This document shows, one piece after another, positions 38,801 to 49,528 of a DNA stretch of 64,000 nt (position 1 is the first letter of the stretch; each line of letters begins with the position of its first letter). The notes under the pieces are model-generated. The model saw only the letters and a list, made by a program, of their open reading frames with translations, had not been told where the DNA came from and did not search any database. Source of the stretch: Drosophila pseudoobscura (lineage: Eukaryota > Arthropoda > Insecta > Diptera > Drosophilidae); NCBI RefSeq assembly GCF_009870125.1, contig NC_046679.1, positions 13,454,001 to 13,518,000 on the forward strand, written 5' to 3'. Both the position numbers and the translations under genes were made by a program.

Positions 38801-41800
38801 TTCAATTTCCTGACAATTGAAGCTTTGATTACTTTCTAGGCCAAGTGGCCGCCTCTTTATCATGCATGTTAATGACACAGCATAATGACATTAGCATTAG
38901 CATTGCCCGATCGAGCCGACAAGACGACCCGACCAACGACAATACACACAGTCGTCGCGTCGGCCCTCGAACTCTGCCGTCGCCTAATGAGCCTCGGGTT
39001 TGGCTTTGGCTCTGCCCGCGTCGCTGCCAGCGTTGAGCTCATTTCAAGCTTTGCTTCACATAGCGGGCCTTCCTCTGGCCACCGTCTCCTCTCCCCGACC
39101 AACACAAACTACTTCTATACTACCATTCCCCGTCCACATAAAAGTGTGCAGCACACCAAGTGCTGTTATAATGAATGGAGGAGACGGACAATGAGAAATC
39201 ATAAGTTGTACGAACAATAATAAACAGAAAGAAACGATATAAAATATAATAATAATAATAAGCATAAGGTGACGACGGCAGGCCAAAACGAGGGGGAACG
39301 TTGTGAGTTGCTGCGGACACCGCAACTCTACGGTTATACCCGATACTAAGTCAGTATGGCCCTCCTCCGGCAGACGCCGCTAATATTTAACGACACGACA
39401 AAGAGTGCGTGCGAGAGAGACAGAAAATCAGTCTGAGCGTGACGTCGGGCGCTGCGTAGCCACTGCAAATTGATTTGTTCCTTTTGGCTATAAAAATGAT
39501 CTGATCTGATCCAGATTCAGCAATCTAATAGATATGGTCATTATCTATGATTCTGCGTTTTTAGTTTTCTCAAATCTGCAATATTGTGGATGCAACAGAT
39601 TTTCGTCCTTTGTGGGGGCGGATGGGGGTGGGGCGAAATTCTGAGATATACGTTTTATAGTGACATCTTAAAGGAGTGTGTGCACCAAATTTGGTTACTC
39701 TAGCCTTAATAGTCTCTGAGATTTGTGGTTGCCTCAGATTTTCGTCCTTTGCGGGGGCGGAAGGGGGTGTGGCGAAATTTGAACAGGAAACGGTCAAGGT
39801 CCGATATCACAGGAGTGTGGATACCAAATTTGGTTGCTCTGGCTTTTATAGGTTCTGAGATCCTTGAACTCACATTTTACAATTGGCAAAACCGACCATG
39901 AAACCTGTGTGTTAGAGTGAGACAGAGCGAGAAAGAGTGAAATTGTTTTCGTGATTCTGGCTGTAATAATTATACGATCTGGTTCAGATTTTGCACTCTA
40001 GAAGATATAGTCATCTTCTACGATTCTGCGTTTTTAGTTTTCTCGTATCGTCGAAATTGTGGATGCCACAGATTTTCGCCCTTTGTGGGGGCGGAAGTGG
40101 GCGGGGCAAAGTTTTGAAATATTTTTGGAGCAGTGACATATCACAGAAGTCTGGATCCAAAACATCGTTGCTCTAGCTCTTATAGTCTTTGAGCATTAGG
40201 CGCTGAAGGGGACGGACAGACGGACAGACGGACAGACGGACAGACGGACAGACGGACGGACGGACAGACGGACAGACAGACATGGCTCAATCGACTCGGC
40301 TATTGATGCTGATCAAGAATATATATACTTTATGGGGTCGGAAACGATTCCTTCTGGACGTTACACACATCCACTTTTACCACAAATCTAATATACCCCA
40401 ATACTCATTTTGAGTATCGGGTATAAAAACGAATGCGCAAAAGGCACCAAGCAGCAAACACGGCGCAGCAGCAGCGGCAGCGACGGTAACGGCGGCAGAG
40501 CCGAAATCATGACTCATGCACTCAGTACAGTATATATTCTCCTCTTCTTCCTCCTCTACCTCCTCCTCGCCTTCTCCACCACTGATGTTACTTCGTGCCT
40601 GAGTACTAATGTGTGTTTGGTTGGGCAGTATGAGTGAGTGTGAGAAAGAGGGAGATGGGGCATTTATAAAAATAATACTTGAGCATGTTTAACAGGGTGA
40701 GGTGAGGAGTTGAGGTGGTGTATGTGGCTAGTGGGTGGTGGGTGGATTGTGGAGATGGGGAGGATGCTAACAGCAACAACACAGAGATATTTGACTGATA
40801 CAGACAGCAACAACAAACAATAGGATGATAGCAGGAGCTACACCAAAATAAGACAACAAAAGAAATGAAGAGACCGAAGTAGCCAGCAGCAGCAGCTGTT
40901 GCTGCTCACGCACCGCACCTGACATCCGCACCAGCAACGAGAGCAACAACATTCGAGGCCACGCACAAGGATAACCCAAAAGCGAAACGATGACGACGAT
41001 GACTCATAAACAGGAACAGAAATGTTTATAAAAATAGAACATATGCCAAAGAGCAGAGGCCCGAGGAGAGCAGAACAACGGCGGGCAGCTGGCTGGCGGG
41101 GGTGAAGTGCCGTTTTGGCGGCGCAATAAATAGCAACAATAAGACGAAAAAAAATCGATGCGGATGGTTGAATACTCGTACTACACAAGGAGCGTGTGCC
41201 TCGAGACACTCTCTTCCTCTCTCTCTCTCTCTTACTTTTCGTATGTGTATGTGTGTGTGTGTATGTGTGTTTGTGTGGCGGCTGTTCCACATTGCATTGT
41301 GAACGAGCGACGATGAGTCATGCGATGTCGGCACAGTGGTGGCCAAAAATACGTTTACAGTTCGGCCCCGAAAACCAAAGGCAGGAGGTATCGGAAAGGA
41401 CAACCCTTATCAGAAAGGACGTTTGTGGTTAGATATCCTGCTTGTTGTTGTTAGTGCTGCTGCTGCTGTTGTTGGTAATTACCATAAAATTTCCATTATC
41501 CGAGAAAATCTCTAGTCTCACATTATGCAAAGGCAAAGTAAAAGCAAAGCAAATAAGAAAATCCAAACGCAGGAGCAACGACACAACTGCGACGACAACG
41601 TTGCCGCCGCCATGCTGTCTGCCAACGCCAACACGCAATAGCAACAACAATGCGACGATGCCAACGACGAAGGAGAGCGAAGGAAAAGGAGCATGGTCGT
41701 CTCGTCGCTGTTCTGCTTCTCGTCCACACCGCCGTAATTAGGCAAGCACACACGCATTCAGATTTGTATGAGTGTGTGAGTGTAGGGGAGATTGGAACAG

Positions 41801-44800
41801 TGATTCGAAAGGGTTTCAGTATTATATTGCAATGGAAACTAAATAGAATATTCTTCTATTCAGAAACAACAATTCCCTCCGATAAAGAGTGGAGGTCGGT
41901 CGCTATCAATCAGTCGTAGTCGCACTGGCCGACGCCGCCCACATCTTGTTTTAAATGAAATATTTGCACTGCTTAAATCAGAGACACAATATAACATCTA
42001 TAAGAACTACAAAGCTCGTGCTCGCACGTGCCGAGAAATTAGCTGGTCAAACAAAAAGAACAAAAAATACAATATAAAAATACGTTGATGAACAACTTTA
42101 GCCAGAGAAAATGGAAATGGAAAAATGCGATTGACGTCAGCAGTATATTCCATGGCTAAAGCGCTCTGCCTCTGGCTCTGCCCCTGTTCGTCTCTCTCTA
42201 TATCTGTTTCTTTTCTTTCCATTTCCATCTCTTTCTAGAGACATTGTGTGTATTATTATTATTTTCATTTAAAATTAACAAAAGTATATGTATGCATGTA
42301 CGGATGGAAATTTGCTGAAGGCAGCACAAAACACAAAGAAAACAACACACACACAGAAAAAAAGTCAATAACGAATTTTCCACAGGCCAAAAAGAAAGGC
42401 AAGTGGAAGCCAGACTAAGCCGTTATGCAAAAAAAAAACTACAAATAAGCCCGCCCCAACCACAACCTCTGCGAGACAGGCCCCCCCGCCTCTCTCCACC
42501 CATCGAAATGAGCCAGGCAGGCGGCCCGCAAGGCATCCAATAACAAGTCACGTTTGGCAATCGCAAATCGCCAGAGATGATGACTAAGCTAAGTAACTAG
42601 GGATTCTTAGACATTTTGGGGCAGGGATTTTTCATGGAATCGCTTGTTTAAGATAGAATACTCTTGAAAAATATTTCCCTAATCTCGAGCTAATATTTGA
42701 GCAATATCTCTAATCTGAGATGGGAATTTTTCCAGAATCTGAAATGATTTGCAACAAAAAAACTCACCAATGAAATCGTAGGCCTCCTGGAAGTATTGCT
42801 TGATATTCTGATGGGGCGTATCGCTGGCAGGTATTTGCATATACTTGAGGCCCTGCAGATGACTCTCGCTGGGACTTTGGCAGGTAACGTTCAGCACACA
42901 ATTGGCGCCCACGCTGCTCGGATCATCGGCGTCGCGGCCATTGCCCAGCAATAGATGTGGGAAGACTGGCGAGGCGGGATGTGTTTCAATGTCTGAAAGA
43001 GAGATAGATAGATAGGTTGAGAGAGGGACAGAGACAGACACAGGGATCATTAGTTTTTATGAGTACATAATGGAAAAGTTCTTCAATTCGAAATTCTCGA
43101 TTGTCGGTTGTGGGGGGGCCGTACAAACTTTTCATTGTTTGGTTGGGGCTAATTGTCTGTGGGGTTCTCTGGTTCGGGATGCGATAGGATAGGAATGGAA
43201 GCTCTATGCTTGCTCTATGGAAGTTTGCCAATTTGCGATGTCATGCAACAAAAGAGCCACACACAAATGATCATCAGTGATCATTGAGCTGTACATGATA
43301 ATGACGATGATGATGTTGATGATAGTCTGCCCCGGCATGGCCTGGCCCTGTTTTGTTGTGTATATCTATTGTTGTGCGATTCGGTTTTGTATACAAAGTC
43401 TAAATTTTCTACAACAAATTGTTTATTTTCCTTCTCTTTCGGCGGCCGTCTGTTTCGATTTGTTTTGTTTCGTTTCGTCTGCTGTTGATGTTGCATGAGT
43501 CACCGTGCCACACAGGCACCGTCCCAATCCAAGTCCCCACCAACACCCCCACCCCCGTCCCATTTCCCATACCCCATTCCCAGGCACAGTTCAGTTCGGT
43601 TCAGTTTTATTGGCAGCTCTTTGGCTGTGGGCGAAGCACAAGGAGGGAGTTGAGAGGGAGGGTGGGTTGCCGTTTTCCGTTGCGGCAGTCGTCGTCGTCG
43701 AGTTCGTAGCACTTTCAATGAGGCGCACAATTGTTTTTATACTCTAGCTGAAGGCATTACAGCTTTTCCCAGGAGATTGCCATGCTGAGAAGGAATCATT
43801 TGCGTTCTCAGAAAACTAGTTCTTCCAGTTTTATAGAACGAAGCTCAAGCTTTAGATAGACCGATCAGGAAGTAGTAGTATATACTACAACAGGCACCAG
43901 GATAGATCACTAAAACACAGCATGTTGGTAAGAAAAAGTTTATTTTATTAAGGCAATCTCTTCTTCTCCACAGAGTATTTCAACCTTCGGTCTTGTGTTG
44001 GTTGGTCGCCTGTATCGTATCTATAATTGTGCACCGTCTAACTAATGTATCTCTAGGGCCTAGAGCCAGACCCAGGCCAGCGTACGCCCTGCGGTTTTGC
44101 CTATTATGTACTCTGCACCCTGCGGTACCTCCTCCCGAACACCACCCAGCTAATTCATAGATTATTTGTCATACGCTCGCGTGTTAATTGATAGCCGCAC
44201 CGAGGAGTCATGGCAACCCATGGCCGTTTTTTTTTTCGGGTGCCTGCACTTTGTGGGTCACACGGAAATCACATGCATTAGTCATCGCCTCGAGAACACA
44301 CGGGACAGGGCGGGGGAAAACTTTTGCACGTAAAGATGATTGTCATGGCATTTACGCCAGAGCCACCGCAGCGCCGCACTGATAGTCGTAGTAAAGCCAT
44401 TGCGTACACAGTCCAAATGCAATTAACAGATTTCATAAATATTTTCCCAGTGACTCAATTGTGGGGATCGCGTAAACAGAAATTCCAAATGCATGGCAAC
44501 AGAATCGCGAAAAGTCAAGTGGATGGCCAGCAGCAGGGTGCGATGAAGCGAGAGGGTGCTAGCTATACTTATTACAGTTGTGCGTAAGCACTGAAAGCGC
44601 TCATTCGCTCTCTCTCTTTCTTTCTTTCACTGAGCATGGAACAAGGAAACAACGGTGCGATACGATCACACGCCTGTCAGGTGAGAGAGAAGGAGAGACA
44701 CTCCCCCACCCATCACCCCTGGTCAGACACACAGAGCCAGACTCGGAGCGCAGGGTAAATGAGTAATGTCCGAGAGTTTGACATTGAAATTTGCACTGCT

Positions 44801-47046
44801 GTTGTTGTGAATATTGTTTTGCATGTGTTTTACTGCTTGCATACTTCTCATATACTACATATGTACATATGTATGTACGGCCGATTTCATAACGTGCAAA
44901 AATAAAAGGTAACGCGAATAACAGATGCCAAGGCAGAGCAGAGTGAGAGCGAGCACGCGTTTTGTCATGTTTATCTCACAGCACGTGCCAAAACAAAAAC
45001 AAAATTGTTTCGTTTTTTTTTTTAAAGTTAAGCAACGCTTAGCTAGAGCCACAGAGAGGGGACGTAGGGCGGTAAGGGGGGATGGCGGAAAGATTGTATG
45101 ACAGTTTCAGACAATTTATCGCCATGTTGATAGATAGTGGCTGGAGGGGCGGGAGCAGGGGAATGGGTGACAGTGATAGGGAGAGATCGAGTCTAAGCTT
45201 CGACAGAGTAGGAAATGAAAAGCAATGAAAAGCACAAATACGCTGTTGCACTGCATGCAAATGTGCAAGTAAAGAACAACCGAGAGAGATTGCTCAATCA
45301 GTTCCGCTCTTGATAGAAAAGTGAGCCACAGCCGATTTACTGGGGGGTACGTTCACTTCGGAGACAGTTTCCGCTACTCACCATAGACCGCTGGGCTGGA
45401 GCAGCTGCGCATCAGTGGCGGCGTCCGTCCGCCGCCATTCATTGCCGTGGACGATGACGTTGTCGATGTCACTTGCTGCTGCTGCTGCTCGTCACATGCC
45501 AGATTCTCCCTGGACCGCTTGTTGGGATAGTCCTTCTGATTAGCTGCAAGGGAGAGAAAATATTGCAGATTTACAAAATTTGTATAGTCATTTGTTTCAG
45601 TAATTTGCTTAATTTTATACCAAATGATGTCAGCATTTGGGATAGCGCGAAAAACTTGTCGCGCCAAGTCCCAGTCGGAGTCGAATAAACCGCAGAGTAT
45701 TTCGACTGCTTGCTCACTGCTTGCCAGCACTGACGTAAGACACTTATTTCGGCAGCGGAGTGTGCTTGCTTGATTAGCGTCGAAATGCAGAGACCACAAC
45801 TTTTCCAATTTCGCTTATCGGCGTCAATGGACAGAAACAGAAACGGAATTTGAGAACGTATTGCGTATCTTCCGCTCTATTCGAGAGAGAACTGACCTTA
45901 TCAGCAGTGGTGTGCTGTTGGAGCATAGACATTTTGTCTTTTTATGCTGGCTGTTGCTACAACTACTACTATTGGAGGCACAAAATTGCTGTTATCAGCC
46001 CAAGCGACCTCAAAAGCCAAAATAACTGAAAACAAAAAAACAATATTTTCACTGCGGGCAGCAGGAAATGTTGTGTTGGCTGGCACTGTAGTTGTAGTTG
46101 TTGTTTGCGGCTAGTAAAACAAGTAAAATTGCATGCCAATGCACTACACACACACGCACACGCGCAACCACTAAAACACGCGCCCAGAGGCGCCTGGTAT
46201 TCAAAAGAGGGGCTTTGACTTAACAGTGACAGCATACTACCGAATACAATACATACATTTACCGAATTGAGCTACATTCCCAAAAGGAGTCTTAGAACAC
46301 CCTTTAACAACACTTTTCCCTGCCGCCACTGCATACACATATGCAACTCTCCCTCTATCCCTATCTCAGTCTGACTCCCTCTCGCGCATGTCTCCACCAA
46401 CTTCGTTTCGAAGTTGTTGCTGAGGCTGTTGCTGTTTCTCATTCTCCTGCTTCATTTTCCTCTTCTTCGCCTGCTGCTGCTGGTGTTGTTACTGTTGTTG
46501 CTGTTGTTGTGCCGCTGAATTCGTACTCGAAAGGTCGTTTCAAAGCGGGTTTTCTGTCGCCGCGGCCAGAGCGTTGCCAGGCCGCCGCAGAAACCTGCTT
46601 TGCTTTACATTTTTTTGTATTTGTATTTCTTTTTTTAACCAGCCCAGCCAGCCCAGAGCCAGAGTTAAAAGCCAGCGAGCGAAACGCTTCTTTTGCTTTT
46701 ATTTTTGAGAGACACGCGAATTGTGAGTCACGTATGAAGTAGAAACCGACTCTCGACAGAGTCGTTTTTTTCCTTTCTGAAATGGAGAAGGCAGCACTGA
46801 CGCTTGCGTGGGTCCCCTCCTCGCCTACTCCCCATCTACACCCTGTCCATCGACACAGTCAAGCGCAAAGTAAACAGCGGTAAAATGCTTAAGAGATTAG
46901 TCTCTCTGTCTCCCTCTCTCTCTCTTCTTTTTCCTATCCTTTTGAGATTGGTTCAAGTGTAATCTTAATATAAATGATATTGTACTTGTACTCGTTTTTT
47001 ACTTACCACCAATGCGATTGTTGTTGTTCGTGTTTTGGATTGGCAT
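32839..47046 (-). CDS. puc: Puckered, JNK dual-specificity phosphatase
   Basis: Four coding exons, 47007-47046, 45382-45543, 42768-42992 and 32839-33698, join in frame to 428 residues. The start [13 protein letters not shown] was chosen because the exon reads into [14 protein letters not shown]; an in-frame upstream ATG (47253) remains possible. The phosphatase domain spans about 68-210: general acid Asp125 in IPASD and the active site HCHAGISRS (155-163, Cys156, Arg162). After it comes a long low-complexity tail rich in Ser, Pro and acidic residues that ends in ASRD. A polyQ run sits near residue 28. Puc removes phosphate from JNK (Basket) and is itself induced by JNK through AP-1, closing a feedback loop in dorsal closure and wound and stress responses. 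Introns are 9.1, 2.4 and 1.5 kb and carry many AP-1 sites. Confidence 0.96.
36603..36720. mobile_element. Possible small INE-1-like remnant
   Basis: ATACCCTTTGCAAAGGGTAA at the left and CAAGGGTATCAACAGTTTCGG at the right resemble INE-1/DINE-type end words, as at 1475-1640. The interior is short and unrecognised. Similarity of the end words is the only support. Confidence 0.3.
39334..40426. mobile_element. SGM/INE-1-like non-autonomous element
   Basis: The 1093 bp element has exact 14-bp inverted ends, TTATACCCGATACT and AGTATCGGGTATAA. Inside, a unit with CAGATTTTCGTCCTTTG and a G-rich stretch recurs at about 39597, 39736 and 40068. A run of GACGGACA units at 40210-40270 precedes the typical right-end words GGCTCAATCGACTCGGC and ATATATACTTTATGGGGTCGG. 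The right end matches the INE-1/DINE-1 (SGM) family of fly Helentron-like repeats. There is no coding capacity. It sits in a puc intron. Confidence 0.88.
42993..45381 (-). other. puc: puc intron between exons 2 and 3
   Basis: Intronic DNA with AP-1 sites at 43496 and 44451 and a TACATATGTACATATGTATGTA run near 44860. No exon with good splice sites and a matching frame was found. Confidence 0.6.
45544..47006 (-). other. puc: puc intron between exons 1 and 2
   Basis: Intronic DNA with an AP-1 site at 46724, CTG/TTG-rich tracts near 46420-46520 and pyrimidine tracts near 46900. A GTAAGT donor at 47001-47006 and a TTGCAG acceptor at 45544-45549 bound it. Confidence 0.6.
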
Positions 47047-47731
47047 AAATAACAGAAGACACGGCGCTTCTCGCTTTATCCGCATTTTCATTTCACTTTT
47101 ATGACTCACGCTGTTGCTGTCTCCGTCGCACTCACAGCAGTTGCGTGTTGTTGACGTTGCCGTAGTGTTGTTGCTGCTGCTGGCGCTCTTGTTGTTGTTG
47201 GTGCTTTTCGTTGCTCGATTCACACACATGCAGGCACACACACAAACACACACGTAAAACTGTTTTAAATTTGATATTTATTCCAGCTCTTTGGTACTTT
47301 GCATGTATATAATCTGTTATTCTTGGTGGGGTGCGTATTGGTTTATTAGATAATCCCAGGCGGAGGCGACACTTGTTGAGTGGCTGCCACTTCCCGTTAG
47401 TTATGCTGTGTTGCAACTCGAGTTGTATTTCCACTTGTAGCGCGCTTGTCTCAGGCCTTTTCACGCGCGCACATTTGTCTCATTAACCAAAGTTGTTGTT
47501 GTTGCTGGGGCTTTGATTGGACTATTACGCGCGGGATTCTGCTTTTTGTTGTTGATTTCTCGATGATGGGATGCTCTTTCTCTAGTTAAAGAACCAGGCA
47601 ATCCCAATTCTATCAACTTCTATCTGAATATTTCTCTCCCCTGACGAACGAAACACGTTCGTTCACGTTAAACTCGATTTTGAACGGTGGAATTAAGGGT
47701 CCAGACAAAAGTCAACGCGTGCTCGACGAAA

Positions 47732-48214
47732 ATTCAAACGTGAATGAGGAGCATGTTTGGGGCGGCAAGGCCGTTTAACGCAGTGTGACAGCTCATTTAT
47801 TGTTAAGATATACCGTCCGACCGGCAGAAATATACCAAAATATACCGTCTCATTTTAAAGATATACCGTAAATATACTGACTAATTAAATATCTATTTTA
47901 TATATTCCTCGTTTTTGATATTCCGTTGAATATTACTAGCTATATAGAACATTTCGCAATGCGGACATAATTTTATGCGATTAATTAACATATTTTCTAC
48001 TTGACTGGCTTATTCTAAATACTTCCTTTTATTGGATTTCTATATAAAGCTGAAAATTAAATTGAATAGATTGATGCATTTGACAAAATATACCATTATA
48101 TACGGTTCAATTTTGACCTACAAAAATACCGAATAGTATTAAAAAATACTGTAAACGGTCATCCTGATTCAAACATGAATGTGGTGCATGTTTAGGGCGG
48201 CAAGGCCGTTTAAC
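47732..48214. repeat. 46-bp direct repeat pair in the puc-Cul5 spacer
   Basis: The sequence ending GGGGCGGCAAGGCCGTTTAAC at 47732-47779 recurs at 48168-48214 with about five changes (AGGGCGGCAAGGCCGTTTAAC). Between the pair lies a complete TATACCG cassette. This looks like a local duplication. Confidence 0.8.
47780..47990. repeat. TATACCG promoter-associated cassette, copy 3
   Basis: Starts GCAGTGTGACAGCTCATTTA, then TTGTTAAGATATACCGTCC, ACCAAAATATACCGTCTC, TATACCGTAAATATACTGA, and the tail TTCCTCGTTTTTGATATTCC plus TATTACTAGCTATATAGAAC. It is 734 bp from the puc start codon with its Motif 1-like end toward puc. Confidence 0.85.
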
Positions 48215-48370
48215 CACTAACATACAGTATATTAGATTATTAAGATTATTAAATGAAATGAATGAAACAATTATTTCGAATAGGCCAATCAAGTAGGAAA
48301 TAGATTCACCAATCGTATAAAATTATGTGGGCATGGCTAAATCTTCCACTTAGCTGATATTCGACGGAAA
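48080..48370. repeat. Degenerate cassette pieces in the puc-Cul5 spacer
   Basis: ACAAAATATACCATTATATACGG at 48083 is a decayed cassette core. TAAAATTATGTGGGCATGGCTAAAT at 48318 followed by GATATTCGACGG is a cassette tail in the opposite orientation. Another weak tail copy lies at about 49020-49090. Confidence 0.6.
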
Positions 48371-49229
48371 ATCAACATTGAGGGAATCGTCGTATTTGTT
48401 GAATCGGTTATGGTCCGGTTGACAACATTTAACTCCTTGTCGCTCATATTCAAAAAAGTTAGATTTGGCGCGCACCACTCGTAACCAGTCGATAGTATCG
48501 ATAACCGAACTTGAATCGGGTAACGACCTCTTTTGCCCGATTGACAACAACAACAACAACAGTCCCATTCAATGCACACATACCCTGGGGGAAATGGCTG
48601 TTATAGAATTGTGAATATGTTTGTCATCCCAGGCAAAATCAATTTCTTTTCAATATATTTTAATATTATTTAATATTATTTTCAATATTTCAACGATATT
48701 TTTATTGTCATCTTGAACGGACCAAGAATAGGTATCAGGATCGAGATATATATACAAAACACTCATCATATACATGAATATGTCTGAAAAATGTCAATTT
48801 GAGAAAAGGTCTTTATAAGTTACGTTTTATCTTCATATCAATATATATACTTTCATATAAAATTAAAAAAAATGGGGTACACAAAGACCTATACTACGGC
48901 TTACATGCAATATAGGGACTCTTTTTTTGTTGAACTTTTTCGTTTAAACCTTTTTTTACAATAAATAAAATAAAAGCAAGGATTAAAAACTAATGAATCT
49001 TATAGAAAATGTATTCATCAATGGGATAAAACTATGTGGGAATTGCTGAGAGATTTAGTTAGTCAGCATTATTCAATGGAATATCAAAATTGAGCAAATT
49101 TCCTCTTTCGTTTGTCTTGATTGACCTATTTCCCTACTTGTTTTTTGTTTGACTTATTTCGCTAAAACCTCATTTTACGCAAATTACAATAAAAGCTAGT
49201 ATTAAGAATACACCAGTTAATTAGAAAAT
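48371..49229. other. Remainder of the puc-Cul5 spacer
   Basis: AT-rich DNA with a TATCGATA site at 48496-48503, CAACAA runs and degenerate repeat remnants. No gene is visible. Confidence 0.5.
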
Positions 49230-49445
49230 TGATTCATCAATCGTATAAAATTATGATGGCATGGCTAAATGTTCTATATAGCTAGTAATATTCGACGGAA
49301 TATCAAAAACGAGGAATATGTAAAATATAACTTGAATTCGTCAGTATATTTACGGTATATTTTGAAAATGAGGCGGTATGTTTCGGTATATTTTGAGGGT
49401 CGGACGGTATATTTTATCGATAAATCCGCGGTCACACTGCTAACA
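49230..49445. repeat. TATACCG promoter-associated cassette, copy 4 (inverted)
   Basis: Reverse orientation to copies 1-3: the tail (GGCATGGCTAAATGTTCTAT, ATATCAAAAACGAGGAATAT) comes first, then TCAGTATATTTACGGTATAT, CGGTATATTTTGAGGGTCGG, and the TTTTATCGATAA plus GGTCACACTG end. It is the best-preserved copy at the DRE/Motif 1 end, which faces Cul5. Confidence 0.88.
49415..49439 (+). promoter_or_regulatory. Cul5 core promoter: DRE plus Motif 1
   Basis: TATCGATA (49415-49422) and CGGTCACACTG (49429-49439) lie 90 bp before the proposed Cul5 start codon. The first is the DREF site. The second fits the Motif 1 consensus (YGGTCACACTR) bound by M1BP at TATA-less housekeeping promoters. Confidence 0.85.
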
Positions 49446-49528
49446 AATGTTTTAATTACAAAAAAAAATAAATATAAATGAAGTGAAGCGGACGTTCCAA
49501 CAAAAACAAAGAGATTGCGACGAACAAA

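Larger units (their letters stand above)
33699..42767 (-). other. puc: Large puc intron with regulatory and repeat content
   Basis: Between the two phosphatase exons this intron carries six TGAGTCA/TGACTCA sites, an SGM/INE-1-like element (39334-40426), GATGAT, GT and CT microsatellites and TACATATGTA palindromes at 37370-37395. No nested gene was recognised. Confidence 0.7.
34113..47108. promoter_or_regulatory. AP-1 (TRE) site cluster across puc
   Basis: Perfect TGAGTCA or TGACTCA heptamers lie at 34113, 35486, 37018, 40510, 41000, 41314, 43496, 44451, 46724 and 47102. That is ten in about 13 kb, where roughly 1.6 are expected by chance with equal base use. puc is the classic transcriptional target of JNK through Jun/Fos (Jra/Kay), so these are credible response elements. 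The count was made by eye and may miss some. Confidence 0.8.

Noticed and set aside
40210-40270. GACGGACA tandem run as a CRISPR-like or independent satellite array
   Set aside because: It is the internal run of the SGM/INE-1-like element and has no spacers.
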